Source: Pseudomonadota bacterium (GTDB lineage: Bacteria; Pseudomonadota; Gammaproteobacteria; Burkholderiales; Burkholderiaceae_C). From it: a stretch of 64,000 nucleotides of DNA. Where the stretch lies: NCBI GenBank assembly GCA_029780695.1, contig JAKOYD010000041.1, positions 1-64,000 on the forward strand, given 5' to 3'. Below the pieces are notes generated by a model. That model saw only the letters and a program-made list of their open reading frames with translations, searched no databases and was not told where the DNA came from. This document shows, piece after piece, positions 43,802-54,094 of the stretch; within the stretch, counting starts at the first letter, position 1; every line of letters begins with the position of its first letter. Made by a program: the position numbers and the translations under genes.

Positions 43802-45106
43802 TCAACCGCGCTGCATCAGCCCATCCAGCGCGCGATCCCACGTCGCGCCCGGCAGGACGTCCTGCAGCGCGCTGTCGCTCAGACCGAAGCCGGGGCGCAG
43901 CAGTTGCGCCAGCACGGCGCGGAAGTCGTGGTGCGCCGGCAGGTCGCGCGCGTCGTGCAGGCTGTCGGTCGACAGGCCGCTCCACTGGCCGTGCCAACGG
44001 CCGCCGGCCACGCGCGGGCCGATCAGCCACAGGGCGTTGCCGTGGCCGTGGTCGGTGCCACGGGTGCCGTTTTCGGCGACGGTGCGGCCAAATTCGCTGG
44101 CCACCACGATCACGTCGCCCGGCGCGTTGAAGTCGCGCTGCAGGGCCATCAGCGCGGCCGCCAGGCGCTGCAGGTTGGCCGCCAGCGCGCCGCTGCCCGC
44201 GCCCTGGTTGACGTGCGTGTCCCAGCCACCGGCCGACAGAAAGCCCAGGCGCAGGCGGCGGTCACGGCGCATCAGCGTGGCCAGGTTGCGGGCGTCCTGC
44301 TCCAGCAGGCTGACGGGCGCGGCGCCGTTGTTGGCGGCCTGCATTTCGCGGGCGGCGTCGGGTGGCATGTCGCTGCTCAGCTCGTGCGCCGACGCCAGCC
44401 GCGCCGCCGCGCCCTGGCGAAACGCGGCGGACAGCGCGTCGTCGCCGCCGTACAGGGCCAACAGGGCGTCACGTTGACGCGGCGTCTGCAGCGCGCCCGC
44501 GCGCCGCGCCGCCTGCCCGTGCGCCACCAGTTGCACCGGCTGCGCGCCCGCCAATACGCGCGGGCTGGCTTCGCCCACGCCAATGACGCGCGGACGGTCG
44601 TTGTTGCCGCCGCCGGGTGCCGCCCCCAGGTGCGCGGCCAGACGGTTCAACCAGCCCGGCGCGTCGGCGCGCTGGCCGGGGCGCGCGGTTTCCCACTGGT
44701 ATTGGGCGTCGAAGTGCGAGCGCGTGCCGTCGGGCGAGCCGGCCGCCGGCACAAAGGCGAACTGCCCGGCCTGCCACAGCGGCAGCAGTGCGGCCAGCGC
44801 CGGGTGCAGCGCAAAGCGGTCGTCCAGGCGGATGGCGGTGGCGGCGCTGCCGTCGGGCGGCGCGATGGCGATGCTCGGGCGCAGCCGCGCGTAATGCGGG
44901 TCGGCGTAGGGCACGAAGGCCGACAGGCTGTCGAGCGCGCCGCGCAGAAAGACGACGATCAGTCGACCGTCCCCGGTGGCCGGCGCGGCCTGCGGCCAGG
45001 CGCGCGGGCCGGCGGCCAGCACGGCCGCTGCTCCGGCACCGGCCAGCACGGCACGGCGGGTGAACGCGGCGGTCGCCGGGTTGCTATTTTTTGAGGAGCT
45101 GAACAT
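43802..45106 (-). CDS. DUF1501 protein with Tat-type signal
   Basis: Exported protein of 434 residues from the DUF1501 family, alkaline-phosphatase-superfamily-like proteins of unknown role. The N-terminus has TRRAVLAGAGAAAVLAAG, a twin-arginine-type signal. Later blocks match the family: LIVVFLRGALDSLSAFVPYADPHY, FLSAGGWDTHVNQG, VIVVASEFGRTVAENGTRGTDHGHGNALWLIG (putative metal-binding Asp/His) and GRWHGQWSGLS. Start at 45106 (MFSSSKN) has AGGAG-like spacing unclear on this strand, and its first codons run through a fragment of the dispersed repeat. It is the second gene of a pair with DUF1800, a common pairing. Confidence 0.87.
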   Translation of the reverse strand: MFSSSKNSNPATAAFTRRAVLAGAGAAAVLAAGPRAWPQAAPATGDGRLIVVFLRGALDSLSAFVPYADPHYARLRPSIAIAPPDGSAATAIRLDDRFALHPALAALLPLWQAGQFAFVPAAGSPDGTRSHFDAQYQWETARPGQRADAPGWLNRLAAHLGAAPGGGNNDRPRVIGVGEASPRVLAGAQPVQLVAHGQAARRAGALQTPRQRDALLALYGGDDALSAAFRQGAAARLASAHELSSDMPPDAAREMQAANNGAAPVSLLEQDARNLATLMRRDRRLRLGFLSAGGWDTHVNQGAGSGALAANLQRLAAALMALQRDFNAPGDVIVVASEFGRTVAENGTRGTDHGHGNALWLIGPRVAGGRWHGQWSGLSTDSLHDARDLPAHHDFRAVLAQLLRPGFGLSDSALQDVLPGATWDRALDGLMQRG

Positions 45107-45179
45107 GGTGATTACACAGCGGCGCGGGGGTGAATTGGCGCATGAATGGGGTGCGCGTCGGCGCCGTGGCCGCCCTGCC

Positions 45180-45207
45180 CTGGCGTCCGGCGCGCGCCGG
45201 ACGCCAG
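45180..45207. repeat. Perfect 28-base palindrome between DUF1800 and DUF1501 genes
   Basis: CTGGCGTCCGGCGC (45180-45193) is followed directly by its exact inverse GCGCCGGACGCCAG (45194-45207). The site lies in the 199-base gap of the gene pair, with no T-run on either side. It may be a transcript-stabilising hairpin or a protein site; nothing else was recognised in that gap. Confidence 0.7.
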
Positions 45208-45305
45208 ACAAGGTGAACCGACAGCGCGGCGACGGGATGTTGACCTGCGCGCAAACCACGGCAACGGGCCGCATGCGGAGGGTGCGCCCATCGCCACGCG
45301 CGGCC

Positions 45306-46895
<1,590 letters not shown>

Positions 46896-47028
46896 GGGGG
46901 GCCGTCCGGTGGCACGGAAACATGTCCACCCGATCAACGCCGGCCGCCGCGTTGGGGCTGACTGAACGCGCGCGGCTTTACGCGGCCTTGACGCCCAGCG
47001 CCATCGGCGCGGGCGGTCAGATGCGCGG

Positions 47029-47412
47029 TCAGTGCCGGCTGATGTCGGAGTCGGAGCCGGCCTGCGCGGCTTTTTCGGCGGCGCGGCGGGCTTCGCGCTC
47101 GGCCCGGCGCTTGGCGGCCAGCGCGCGGATTTCGGGGGCGGTCACCACGTTGTCGTGGTTGACGTCGGCGGCGTTGAACTCGCGCTCGACCTTGGGGCTG
47201 AGCTTGAACACCCATTCAACCTCTTCGCGTTCCAGCTTGCCGTCGCCGTTGCGGTCGAGTTGGTTGAACCAGCGCACGGCCTCTTGCTCGCCCTTGCCGG
47301 CGTCGGGCGACGCGGTGACGCGCTGGGCCAGCGCGGGCGCGGCCACCAGGGCGGCGGCCAGCGGCAGCGCCAGCAGGCGGAAAGAACGGTCAGCGATCAA
47401 TGGGGACGGCAT
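47029..47412 (-). CDS. Exported EF-hand protein
   Basis: A 127-residue exported protein with two calcium-binding loops: DRNGDGKLEREE (about 53-64) and DVNHDNVVTAPE (about 83-94), with acidic residues at loop positions 1, 3, 5 and 12. The signal peptide ends APALAQR. The C-terminal 30 residues are a charged, helical Arg/Glu/Ala stretch (RRAEREARRAAEKAAQ). It begins 6 bases after the 5'-nucleotidase stop and runs towards the DUF1800 gene on the same strand, so these may share a transcript. Calcium binding is inferred from the loops. Confidence 0.82.
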   Translation of the reverse strand: MPSPLIADRSFRLLALPLAAALVAAPALAQRVTASPDAGKGEQEAVRWFNQLDRNGDGKLEREEVEWVFKLSPKVEREFNAADVNHDNVVTAPEIRALAAKRRAEREARRAAEKAAQAGSDSDISRH

Positions 47413-47418
47413 GGGGTG

Positions 47419-48366
47419 TTAGGTTGCGGTAGTGGCGCCAAGTTCCCGACCCGATTCGGCACGAAACGTGACATTCGTCACGCCCGCCGCCACATGGCCC
47501 GCGGGCACGTGCGCGGCGGCCGATTCGATGTGGCCGGTCTGGTCGTCGAAGAAGAAGTCGGGCTGAAATTCGCGCAGGAATTCGCCCTTGGGCAGGCCAC
47601 CCAGAAACAGCGCTTCGTCCACCGTCACGCCCCAGTGCATCAGGGTGCGAATGGGCCGCTCGTTGGCCGGTGCGCTGCGCGCGGTAACCAGCGCGGTGCG
47701 GATGCGCATGGCGCTGCCGCCCGCCTGCTGCAGCCGGTGCAGCGCCGTCAGAAAGGGGTGAAAAGGCCCTGGCGGCAGTGGCAGCGCCGCTTTTTCGGTT
47801 TCGTGCGACTGGAAGGCGTCCAGCCCGCCGCTTTGGTACACGCGCTCGGCTTCGTCGGAAAACAGCACCGCGTCGCCGTCGAAGGCGATGCGCACTTCGT
47901 CGGGGTGGGCGTCGCTGGCGCGCACGGCCTGCGTGGCCACTTGCGCGGCCGGGTGGCCCAGCGCCAGCGCCTGCGCCACGTCGGCACCGTTGGCCGACAG
48001 AAACAGGTGCGCCCCCAGCGGCCGCAGGTAATGGAACGGGTCGCGCCCCTGCGTGAACACGCCGCGCTGGATCTGCGTCAGCCCATGCGCGCGCGCCGAG
48101 CGGAACACGCGCATGCCGCTGACCGGGTCGTTGCGCGAGAGCATGACCACTTCGACCCGCTTGTCGCTGGCGGTGTTGAACGCCAGCAGCTTGCGCACCA
48201 GCGACAGTGCCACGCCAGGCGGCGCGGGCTTTTCGATGCGCTCAAGCTGCAGTCGCATGTACGCGGCCGGGTCGCCGTCCTCGAACAGGCGGTTTTCTTC
48301 CTCGAAGTCGAACAGCGCGCGCGAGGAGATCGCGACGACGAGCTGGTCCTGCAGGGTGGCGGCCAT
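47419..48366 (-). CDS. 5'-nucleotidase (PF06189-type)
   Basis: Predicted cytosolic nucleotidase of 315 residues, related to eukaryotic NT5C1-type 5'-nucleotidases of the HAD superfamily. Typical stretches are LVVAISSRALFDFEEENRLFE, RVEVVMLSRNDPVSGMRVF, IAFDGDAVLFSDEAERVY (the catalytic Asp-x-Asp motif with DGDAV) and TLMHWGVTVDEALFLGGLPK. It should dephosphorylate nucleoside monophosphates. The ATG at 48366 overlaps the gspF stop as TGATG, so the gene is translationally coupled to gspF, an unexpected pairing. Confidence 0.85.
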   Translation of the reverse strand: MAATLQDQLVVAISSRALFDFEEENRLFEDGDPAAYMRLQLERIEKPAPPGVALSLVRKLLAFNTASDKRVEVVMLSRNDPVSGMRVFRSARAHGLTQIQRGVFTQGRDPFHYLRPLGAHLFLSANGADVAQALALGHPAAQVATQAVRASDAHPDEVRIAFDGDAVLFSDEAERVYQSGGLDAFQSHETEKAALPLPPGPFHPFLTALHRLQQAGGSAMRIRTALVTARSAPANERPIRTLMHWGVTVDEALFLGGLPKGEFLREFQPDFFFDDQTGHIESAAAHVPAGHVAAGVTNVTFRAESGRELGATTAT

Positions 48367-49577
48367 CACTTGACCCACTGGTTGAGCTGCATGATCGGCA
48401 GCATCACCGCCAGCACGATCAGCATCACGATCACGCCCATGGCCAAAATCAGCGCCGGCTCCAGGATGGTGGCCAGGCGCGTGGCACGGCGCTGCACTTC
48501 GGTGCTGAGCTGGCGCGACGCGCGCGACAGCATCAGCGGCAACTGGCCGGTCTGTTCGCCCAGGCGCGCAAACATGGCCAGCAGGCCCGGAAAGCGCTTC
48601 TTCTGCGCCAGCGCGCTGGCCAGCGGCGCGCCTTCGCGCACCATGACCAGCGCGTCCTCGGCGTCGGCGCGCATGGCGGCGTTGTTCAGCGTTTCGGCCG
48701 CGGCCTGCAGCGCGCGCAGAATCGGCACCCCGGCGCCCGCCAGCATGGCCAGCGTGGCGCCAAAGCGCGCCGCGTTGTAGCCGCGCGCCAGACGGCCCAC
48801 CAGCGGCAGGCGCAGCCAGGCGGCGTCAAAGCGCTGGCGAAAGCCGGGTTGGCGCAATGCCAGGCGCAGCGCCACGCCCCCCGCCAGCAGCGCGCCCAGC
48901 AGCCAAAGGCCCCAGCCGCGCAGGAAGTCACTGAACGCCATCACGGCCACCGTCAGCCACGGCAGGCTGCGCTTGCTGCTGGCAAACACGTTGGCCACCT
49001 GTGGCACCACGTAGGTCATCAGTGCAATCACGATGACGATGGCCGCCAGCGTGACGATGGCCGGGTACAGCGCCGCGCCGACCAGCTTGGCCTTCAGCGC
49101 CTGGCGCTCTTCCAGGTCGTCGGCCAGGCTGTCCAGCACCTGGCCCAGGTGGCCGCCCTGTTCGCCGGCGGCGATGACGGCGGTGTAGACCGGCGAGAAC
49201 TCGCGCGGGTGCTGCGCCATCGCCTTGGCCAGCGGCGAGCCGGCGTTGACTTCGGCGCGCAGCCCGGCGATCAGGTTGCGCTGGCGCTCGTCTTCCGACT
49301 CCTCGGCCAGCGCCGTCAAAGACCGCTCCAGCGGCAGTCCCGAGCCGACCAGCCCCGCCAGCTGCCGCGTCCAGATCGCCAGTTGCGTGCTGTTGAGCGC
49401 CCGCCCGCCGCCCAGCGGCCGCGACAGCACCGAGCCGCCCGCCACCGGCTCCACCGCCAGCGGCACCAGCGACTGCCCGCGCAGCAATGCGCGCGCGGCC
49501 TTCACGGTGTCGGCCTCGATCACGCCCTTGCGGGACTTGCCGTCGGCTTGCAGGGCTTCGAAGGTGTAGGCGGGCAC
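48366..49577 (-). CDS. gspF: Type II secretion / type IV pilus inner-membrane protein GspF
   Basis: Polytopic membrane component of the type II secretion or type IV pilus assembly platform, 403 residues. It has two GspF domains (about 70-190 and 270-390), the first with RQLAGLVGSGLPLERSLTALAEE and the second with MLAGAGVPILRALQAAAETL, and three membrane helices; the N-terminal MPAYTFEALQADGKSRKGVIEAD is typical of GspF. No gspE, gspD or gspG was found in the window, so it is away from the rest of its system, unless those lie elsewhere. It is coupled by TGATG to the 5'-nucleotidase. Confidence 0.9.
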   Translation of the reverse strand: MPAYTFEALQADGKSRKGVIEADTVKAARALLRGQSLVPLAVEPVAGGSVLSRPLGGGRALNSTQLAIWTRQLAGLVGSGLPLERSLTALAEESEDERQRNLIAGLRAEVNAGSPLAKAMAQHPREFSPVYTAVIAAGEQGGHLGQVLDSLADDLEERQALKAKLVGAALYPAIVTLAAIVIVIALMTYVVPQVANVFASSKRSLPWLTVAVMAFSDFLRGWGLWLLGALLAGGVALRLALRQPGFRQRFDAAWLRLPLVGRLARGYNAARFGATLAMLAGAGVPILRALQAAAETLNNAAMRADAEDALVMVREGAPLASALAQKKRFPGLLAMFARLGEQTGQLPLMLSRASRQLSTEVQRRATRLATILEPALILAMGVIVMLIVLAVMLPIMQLNQWVK

Positions 49578-49783
49578 GGGGTGTTTGCGCAGCAGCGCGG
49601 TGGCGAATGGGCAATGGTAGCCGCTGCACTGCGATGCACACCGCCTGCCTGGCCCAGACTTGGCCGCGCAAGGCGCCTATCCATCGCCTGGCCTGCGTGG
49701 CTGGCTTGTCCACCCATCGCTTGCATGGCCGCCGCAACGGCTTCGGCGTGGGTGACCGGTGCGCGCGTGCGGCGACGCGCGAT

Positions 49784-51022
49784 TCAGCCGCGCCGCAGCG
49801 CCGCCAGCAGCTTCTGGCCGGCGCGCCCGTCGGCCCTGTGCCCCAGGCGCTGCTGCTCGGCCTTGATGGCTTCGCGCGTCTTGGCGCCGATCATGCCGTC
49901 GGCGCTGCCGATGTCGTGGCCGCGCGCCAGCAGCAGGGTTTGCAGTTCGCGGTTTTGGGCGCGCGACAGGCCCGGGTCGTCGGTGGGCCAGGGCTGCGCG
50001 AAGGCCATGGGCGTTGCGGCCGGCGCCGCCACCAGGTTCGACAACTGGGCAATCGCCAGCGCGTAGTTTTCGCTGGCGTTGTAGCTGTACAGCGTGTCGA
50101 AATTGCGGCCGACCAGAAAGGCCGGGCCGCCGCGCGCGGGCACCATCAGGCCGGCGCTGGGCAGGCTGTCGGGCAGCGGCGCGCCATCGGCCAGCGTCAG
50201 TCCGTCGGCGCGCCAGGCGGTAATGGGACGCTTGGTCTTGCGGCTGGCGCCGCTGCTGTCGTAGCCGGCCGGCAGGCGCACTTCGAAGCCCCACGGCTCG
50301 CCGCGCCGATAGCCGGCGTTCTGCAAAAACTTGGCGGTGGAGGCCAGCGCGTCGGGCACGCTGTCGACGATGTCGCGCCGCCCATCGCCGTCGAAATCGA
50401 CCGCGCTGCGGAAAAAGGTGCTGGGCATGAACTGCGTCTGCCCAAAGGCGCCGGCCCACGAGCCGCTGAGCTTGTCGGGCGCGATGTGGCCTTCTTGCAG
50501 AATGCGCAGCGCACTGGCGAACTCGCCGCGAAAGTACGCCTGCCGCCGCCCGAAGCACGAGAGCGTGGCCAGCGATTGCACCAGCGGACGGCCACCCAGG
50601 TTCTGGCCGAAGTTGCTTTCAACGCCCCACACGCCGACCACCACCTGCGGCGCGACGCCTGTCTGCTGCTCTATTTTTTGCAGCGTACTCTGCCATCTGG
50701 CGTACGCCGCGCGGCCATCGGCCACGCGCTCGTCGTCGACCAGCACGGCCAGGTAATCCCACACGGGCATGGTGAATTCAGGCTGGCGGTTCAGCAGCAC
50801 CAGCACGGTCGGGTCGGCCGCCAGATTGGCGGTGTGCTGCGCAAAGGTGCCCGGCGTGATGGCGCGGAAGGCCTGGCTGCCTTTCAGCTCGTTCAGGCAG
50901 GCGCTGAACTGCGCCGGGTCGATGGCGGGCGGCGTGTCCTGCGCTTGCGCTGGCAAGCCCAGCAGGCCGGCGGCGGCCAGCAGGGCAAGGTGCACGCGGC
51001 GGGTGCGGTCAATCTGGTTCAT
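49784..51022 (-). CDS. MltB-type lytic murein transglycosylase with PG-binding domain
   Basis: Periplasmic enzyme that cleaves glycan strands to 1,6-anhydro products, 412 residues. The catalytic Glu135 is in VVGVWGVESNFGQ, and the family blocks RILQEGHIAPDKLSGSWAGAFGQTQFMPST and DFDGDGRRDIVDS follow. The C-terminal 65 residues (about 345-410) form a PG_binding_1 domain (RELQTLLLARGHDIGSADGMIGAKTREAI). The signal peptide ends in PAQAQD. The start abuts a dispersed repeat, and no clear Shine-Dalgarno is visible. The 206-base gap after it (49578-49783) holds nothing recognised. Confidence 0.92.
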   Translation of the reverse strand: MNQIDRTRRVHLALLAAAGLLGLPAQAQDTPPAIDPAQFSACLNELKGSQAFRAITPGTFAQHTANLAADPTVLVLLNRQPEFTMPVWDYLAVLVDDERVADGRAAYARWQSTLQKIEQQTGVAPQVVVGVWGVESNFGQNLGGRPLVQSLATLSCFGRRQAYFRGEFASALRILQEGHIAPDKLSGSWAGAFGQTQFMPSTFFRSAVDFDGDGRRDIVDSVPDALASTAKFLQNAGYRRGEPWGFEVRLPAGYDSSGASRKTKRPITAWRADGLTLADGAPLPDSLPSAGLMVPARGGPAFLVGRNFDTLYSYNASENYALAIAQLSNLVAAPAATPMAFAQPWPTDDPGLSRAQNRELQTLLLARGHDIGSADGMIGAKTREAIKAEQQRLGHRADGRAGQKLLAALRRG

Positions 51023-51066
51023 TCAAAAATGATAGCGTATCGCGCACGCTAGACAAGCGCCAGAGG
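51021..51066 (+). repeat. Dispersed GATAGCTG repeat at the transglycosylase start
   Basis: TTCAAAAATGATAGCGTATC, then GCGCACG, spacer, CAAGCGCCAGAGG. Lies in the leader of the minus-strand transglycosylase gene. Confidence 0.55.
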
Positions 51067-51111
51067 TTAAGAGCGCTTGAATAGCGCTGCGGTTCGGGTT
51101 CGCAGAAGGCA

Positions 51112-51211
51112 TTCACCGCAGAGGCGCAGAGGCGCAGAGGCGCAGAGTTGCGCAGAGAAAAACAAGGAATTTCTCTGCGAACCTCCGCACTCTCTGCGCC
51201 TCTGCGGTGAA
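51112..51211. repeat. 100-bp nested inverted repeat with GAGGCGCA tandem units
   Basis: The outer arm TTCACCGCAGAGGCGCAGAG (51112-51131) is exactly inverted at 51192-51211. The inner arm CGCAGAGAAA (51151-51160) is exactly inverted at 51170-51179. The left side repeats GAGGCGCA about three times. It lies in the 219-base gap between the convergent ends of the transglycosylase start and the acetyltransferase stop. Similar 'accgcagaggcgcagag' hairpins are common in many bacterial genomes; role unknown. Confidence 0.8.
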
Positions 51212-51241
51212 GTCAGTATGACTTGCGGCAGCGGGTTCGCG

Positions 51242-53929
51242 TCACGCGCCGGGCTGCAAGTCCAGCACCAGCGCCAGCGTGCTGGTATCGCCCGGCGCGG
51301 GCTGCTCGCGCATGCCCAGCGCCTGGCCCAGCTTGCGCATGCGGGTGTTTTCGGTCAGCAACGTGGCCGTCAACTGCCGCGTACCGGCGGCGCGCTGGGT
51401 GCGGATCAGCTTGTCCATCAGGATGCGGCCCAGGCCGCTGCCCTTCAGCTCGGGCCGCACGATGATGCCGAACTCGGCGCCCACGTTGTCGGGGTCGGCC
51501 AGCGCGCGCGCCACGCCCACGGTTTTTTCGCCGCCTTGGCCGTCGGGCACGGTGGCGACAAAAGCCATTTCGCGCGTGTAGTCCACCTGCACCAGGCGCG
51601 CCAGTTCGCTGCGTTCCATGGTGCGGCGGCTGTAGAACAGGCGCATGCGGATGTCTTCCGGGTCCAGGCTTTCGAGGAAGGCGCGGTGGCGCTCTTCGTC
51701 CTCGGGGCGGATCGGGCGAATCGTCAGCTGCTCGCCGCGCCAGTCGATGGTTTCGCTCAACTCGGCGGGGTAGGGCGCGATGGCGAAGTGCGCCGCGCCG
51801 GCGGGCTGTTTGCTGCTCACGCGCACGCGCGCGTCGAGCGCGATGGCGCCCTGGTGGTTGACGATGAGCGGGTTGATGTCCAGCTCGGCCACCTCGGGCA
51901 CGTCGGCCAGCAGCTGCGAGACCGCCATCAGCGTGGCGATGACGGTGTCGATATCGGCCGGCGGCACGTCGCGGTAGCCGTGCAGCAGCTTGGCCACGCG
52001 CGTGCGCTCGATCAGCGCGCGCGCCAGCGGGGCGTTGAGCGGCGGCAGCGCCATGGCGCTGTCTTTCATCACCTCCACTGCGGTGCCGCCCTGGCCGAAC
52101 AGGATCACGGGGCCAAAGGTGGGGTCGATGCTGGCGCCGATGATCAGCTCCTGCGCCTGCGGCATCTTCACCATTTTCTGCACGGTGAAGCCCTCGACGC
52201 GGGCGTTGGGGAAGCTCTTGCCCACGCGCACCAGCATGGCCTGCGCGGCGGCGCGCACGTCGCCTTCGTCGTTGAGGTTGAGCGCGACGCCGCCGACGTC
52301 GGACTTGTGCGAGATGTCTTCAGACAAGATTTTCAGCACCACCGGAAAGCCGATGCGCGCCGCCTCGTCGCCCGCCGCCACGGCGTTGGCCGGCACGGTG
52401 CGTGTGGCCACCACGGGGATGTGGTAGGCCTCGCACACCGCCTTCGCCTCGGGCTCGGTCAGCATGTCGCGGCCGCTGGCCAGCACCTGCTGCACGATCT
52501 CGCGCACGCGCGCCACGTCAGGCGTGCTGCCGTTGTGCAGCAGGCTGGCGGGCGGTGCCTCGGCCAGCTCGGCCTGGTTGCGGCCATAGGCTTGCAGCAT
52601 GCCGATGGCGGCCACGGCCTGCTCGGGCAGGTCGTAGCAGGCGATGCCGGCTTCGGTGAACAGCGCGCGCGCCTCGGCCACCGCCGGGCCGCCGACCCAG
52701 CTGCTGACCAGCGGCAGCGGCGTCTTGCCTTCGGGCCGGATGACGGGGATCAGCGCGCGCGCGATGTCGGTCGAGGGCACGATGGCCGTTGGCGCCTGGA
52801 TGAACAGCAGGGTGCCGGTGTCATCGGGGTGCTTGGTCAGCGCCGTCAGCGCATCGACGTAGCGCTGCGCGGGCGCGTCGCCAATGATGTCCACCGGGTT
52901 GCCGTGCGACCAGTTGGCGGGCAGCACCTGGTCCAGCTCGCGCAGCAGCGGCGCGCCCAGTTCGGCCAGCGGCACGCCGTTCGCGGCGGCGGCGTCGGCC
53001 GCCAGCACGCCCACGCCGCCGCCATTGGTCAGCACCGTCATGCGGTCGCCAATGGGGGCCTTGAAGCGCGTGAGGATCTCCGCCGCCAGGAACAGCTCTT
53101 CCAGGCTGTTCACCCGCAGCATGCCGGCGCGGGCGATGGCGGCATCGACCACGTTGTCGGCGCCGGCCAGCGCGCCGGTGTGCGAGGCGGCGGCCTTTTG
53201 CCCCTGCGCGCTGCGGCCGGCCTTGATGACGATCACCGGCTTGTTGCGCGCCGCCGCGCGCGCGGCCGACATGAACTTGCGCGCCTGGTCGATCGATTCG
53301 ATGTACAGCAGGATGGCGCGCGTTTGCGCGTCGCTGGCCAGAAAGTCCAGCATGTCGCCGAAGTCCACGTCGGCGTGTTCGCCCAGCGACACGAAATGCG
53401 AAAAGCCAACGTTGCGCGCCTCGGCCCAGTCGAGCATGGCGGTGACCAGCGCGCCCGATTGCGAGACAAAAGCCAGGTCACCCGGCCGTGCCAGGATGTG
53501 CGCGAAGCTGGCGTTCAGCCGGGCATGCGGCGCCAGCAGGCCGACGCAGTTGGGCCCCAGGATGCGCAGCAGCGTGGGTTTGGCGGCATCCAGCATGGCC
53601 TGCTTTTGCGAAGCCGTCAGCCCCGCGCTGATGACCACGGCGGCCTGGGTGCCGCGCTGGGCCAACTGCTTGATGAGGTCGACCACAGTGCCCGGCGGCG
53701 TGCAAATCACGGCCAGCTCGGGCGCCTCGGGCAGGTCGGACACGCGGGCGTAGCAGCGCTGGCCCGACAGCTCCTTGTGCTTGGGGTTGATGGGGAAGAT
53801 GCGGCCGGCAAAGCCGCTGCTGCGCATGTTGCGCCACAGCGTGCCGCCGACGGAAAAGGGCCGTTCTGACGCGCCGATGACGGCGACGGAAGCGGGATCG
53901 AACAGGGAATCGAGGTTGCGGATGCTCAT
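51242..53929 (-). CDS. PatZ-like protein acetyltransferase (acyl-CoA synthetase-like plus GNAT)
   Basis: 895-residue two-part protein: an ADP-forming acyl-CoA synthetase-like portion (about 1-700) without the usual catalytic role, and a C-terminal GNAT acetyltransferase (about 730-890) with RPIRPEDEERHRAFLE and EFGIIVRPELKGSGLGRILMDKLI, the acetyl-CoA binding pattern. The N-terminal CoA-binding start SVAVIGASERPFSVGGTLW, ILGPNCVGL and the ATP-grasp part EAKAVCEAYHIPVV...HKSDVGGVAL are typical. PatZ/YfiQ and Pat enzymes acetylate lysines of acetyl-CoA synthetase and other proteins, under nutrient control. The ATG at 53929 fits the family start MSIRNLDSLFDPAS; a longer reading frame upstream is not part of the protein. 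Confidence 0.9.
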   Translation of the reverse strand: MSIRNLDSLFDPASVAVIGASERPFSVGGTLWRNMRSSGFAGRIFPINPKHKELSGQRCYARVSDLPEAPELAVICTPPGTVVDLIKQLAQRGTQAAVVISAGLTASQKQAMLDAAKPTLLRILGPNCVGLLAPHARLNASFAHILARPGDLAFVSQSGALVTAMLDWAEARNVGFSHFVSLGEHADVDFGDMLDFLASDAQTRAILLYIESIDQARKFMSAARAAARNKPVIVIKAGRSAQGQKAAASHTGALAGADNVVDAAIARAGMLRVNSLEELFLAAEILTRFKAPIGDRMTVLTNGGGVGVLAADAAAANGVPLAELGAPLLRELDQVLPANWSHGNPVDIIGDAPAQRYVDALTALTKHPDDTGTLLFIQAPTAIVPSTDIARALIPVIRPEGKTPLPLVSSWVGGPAVAEARALFTEAGIACYDLPEQAVAAIGMLQAYGRNQAELAEAPPASLLHNGSTPDVARVREIVQQVLASGRDMLTEPEAKAVCEAYHIPVVATRTVPANAVAAGDEAARIGFPVVLKILSEDISHKSDVGGVALNLNDEGDVRAAAQAMLVRVGKSFPNARVEGFTVQKMVKMPQAQELIIGASIDPTFGPVILFGQGGTAVEVMKDSAMALPPLNAPLARALIERTRVAKLLHGYRDVPPADIDTVIATLMAVSQLLADVPEVAELDINPLIVNHQGAIALDARVRVSSKQPAGAAHFAIAPYPAELSETIDWRGEQLTIRPIRPEDEERHRAFLESLDPEDIRMRLFYSRRTMERSELARLVQVDYTREMAFVATVPDGQGGEKTVGVARALADPDNVGAEFGIIVRPELKGSGLGRILMDKLIRTQRAAGTRQLTATLLTENTRMRKLGQALGMREQPAPGDTSTLALVLDLQPGA

Positions 53930-54094
53930 GGGGGGGGATGACAAATGCGGCAGGCGCCGGCTTGCGGTGGCGCCAGCTTCGGGCTGAGGCGTGAAAGGCG
54001 GATGACAGGGTGCGCCAACGCGATCTGGGGCGCGGCGCGGGCACCACGGCCTCACGGGCTGTGCCGGTTCTACCACAGCCACTACCATCGGCCC

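Noticed and set aside
51118-51150. Tandem GAGGCGCA units as a CRISPR array
   Set aside because: Units are eight bases without spacers, and part of a hairpin.
51077-53869. 930-codon plus-strand open frame opposite the PatZ-like gene
   Set aside because: The opposite strand encodes a clear two-domain protein; this frame is low complexity, rich in His, Gln and Arg, and starts in a repeat.
53945-54094. Upstream extension of the YqiA-type gene
   Set aside because: The family fold starts at the ATG at 54095; the extension is Arg-rich and unlike any signal peptide.
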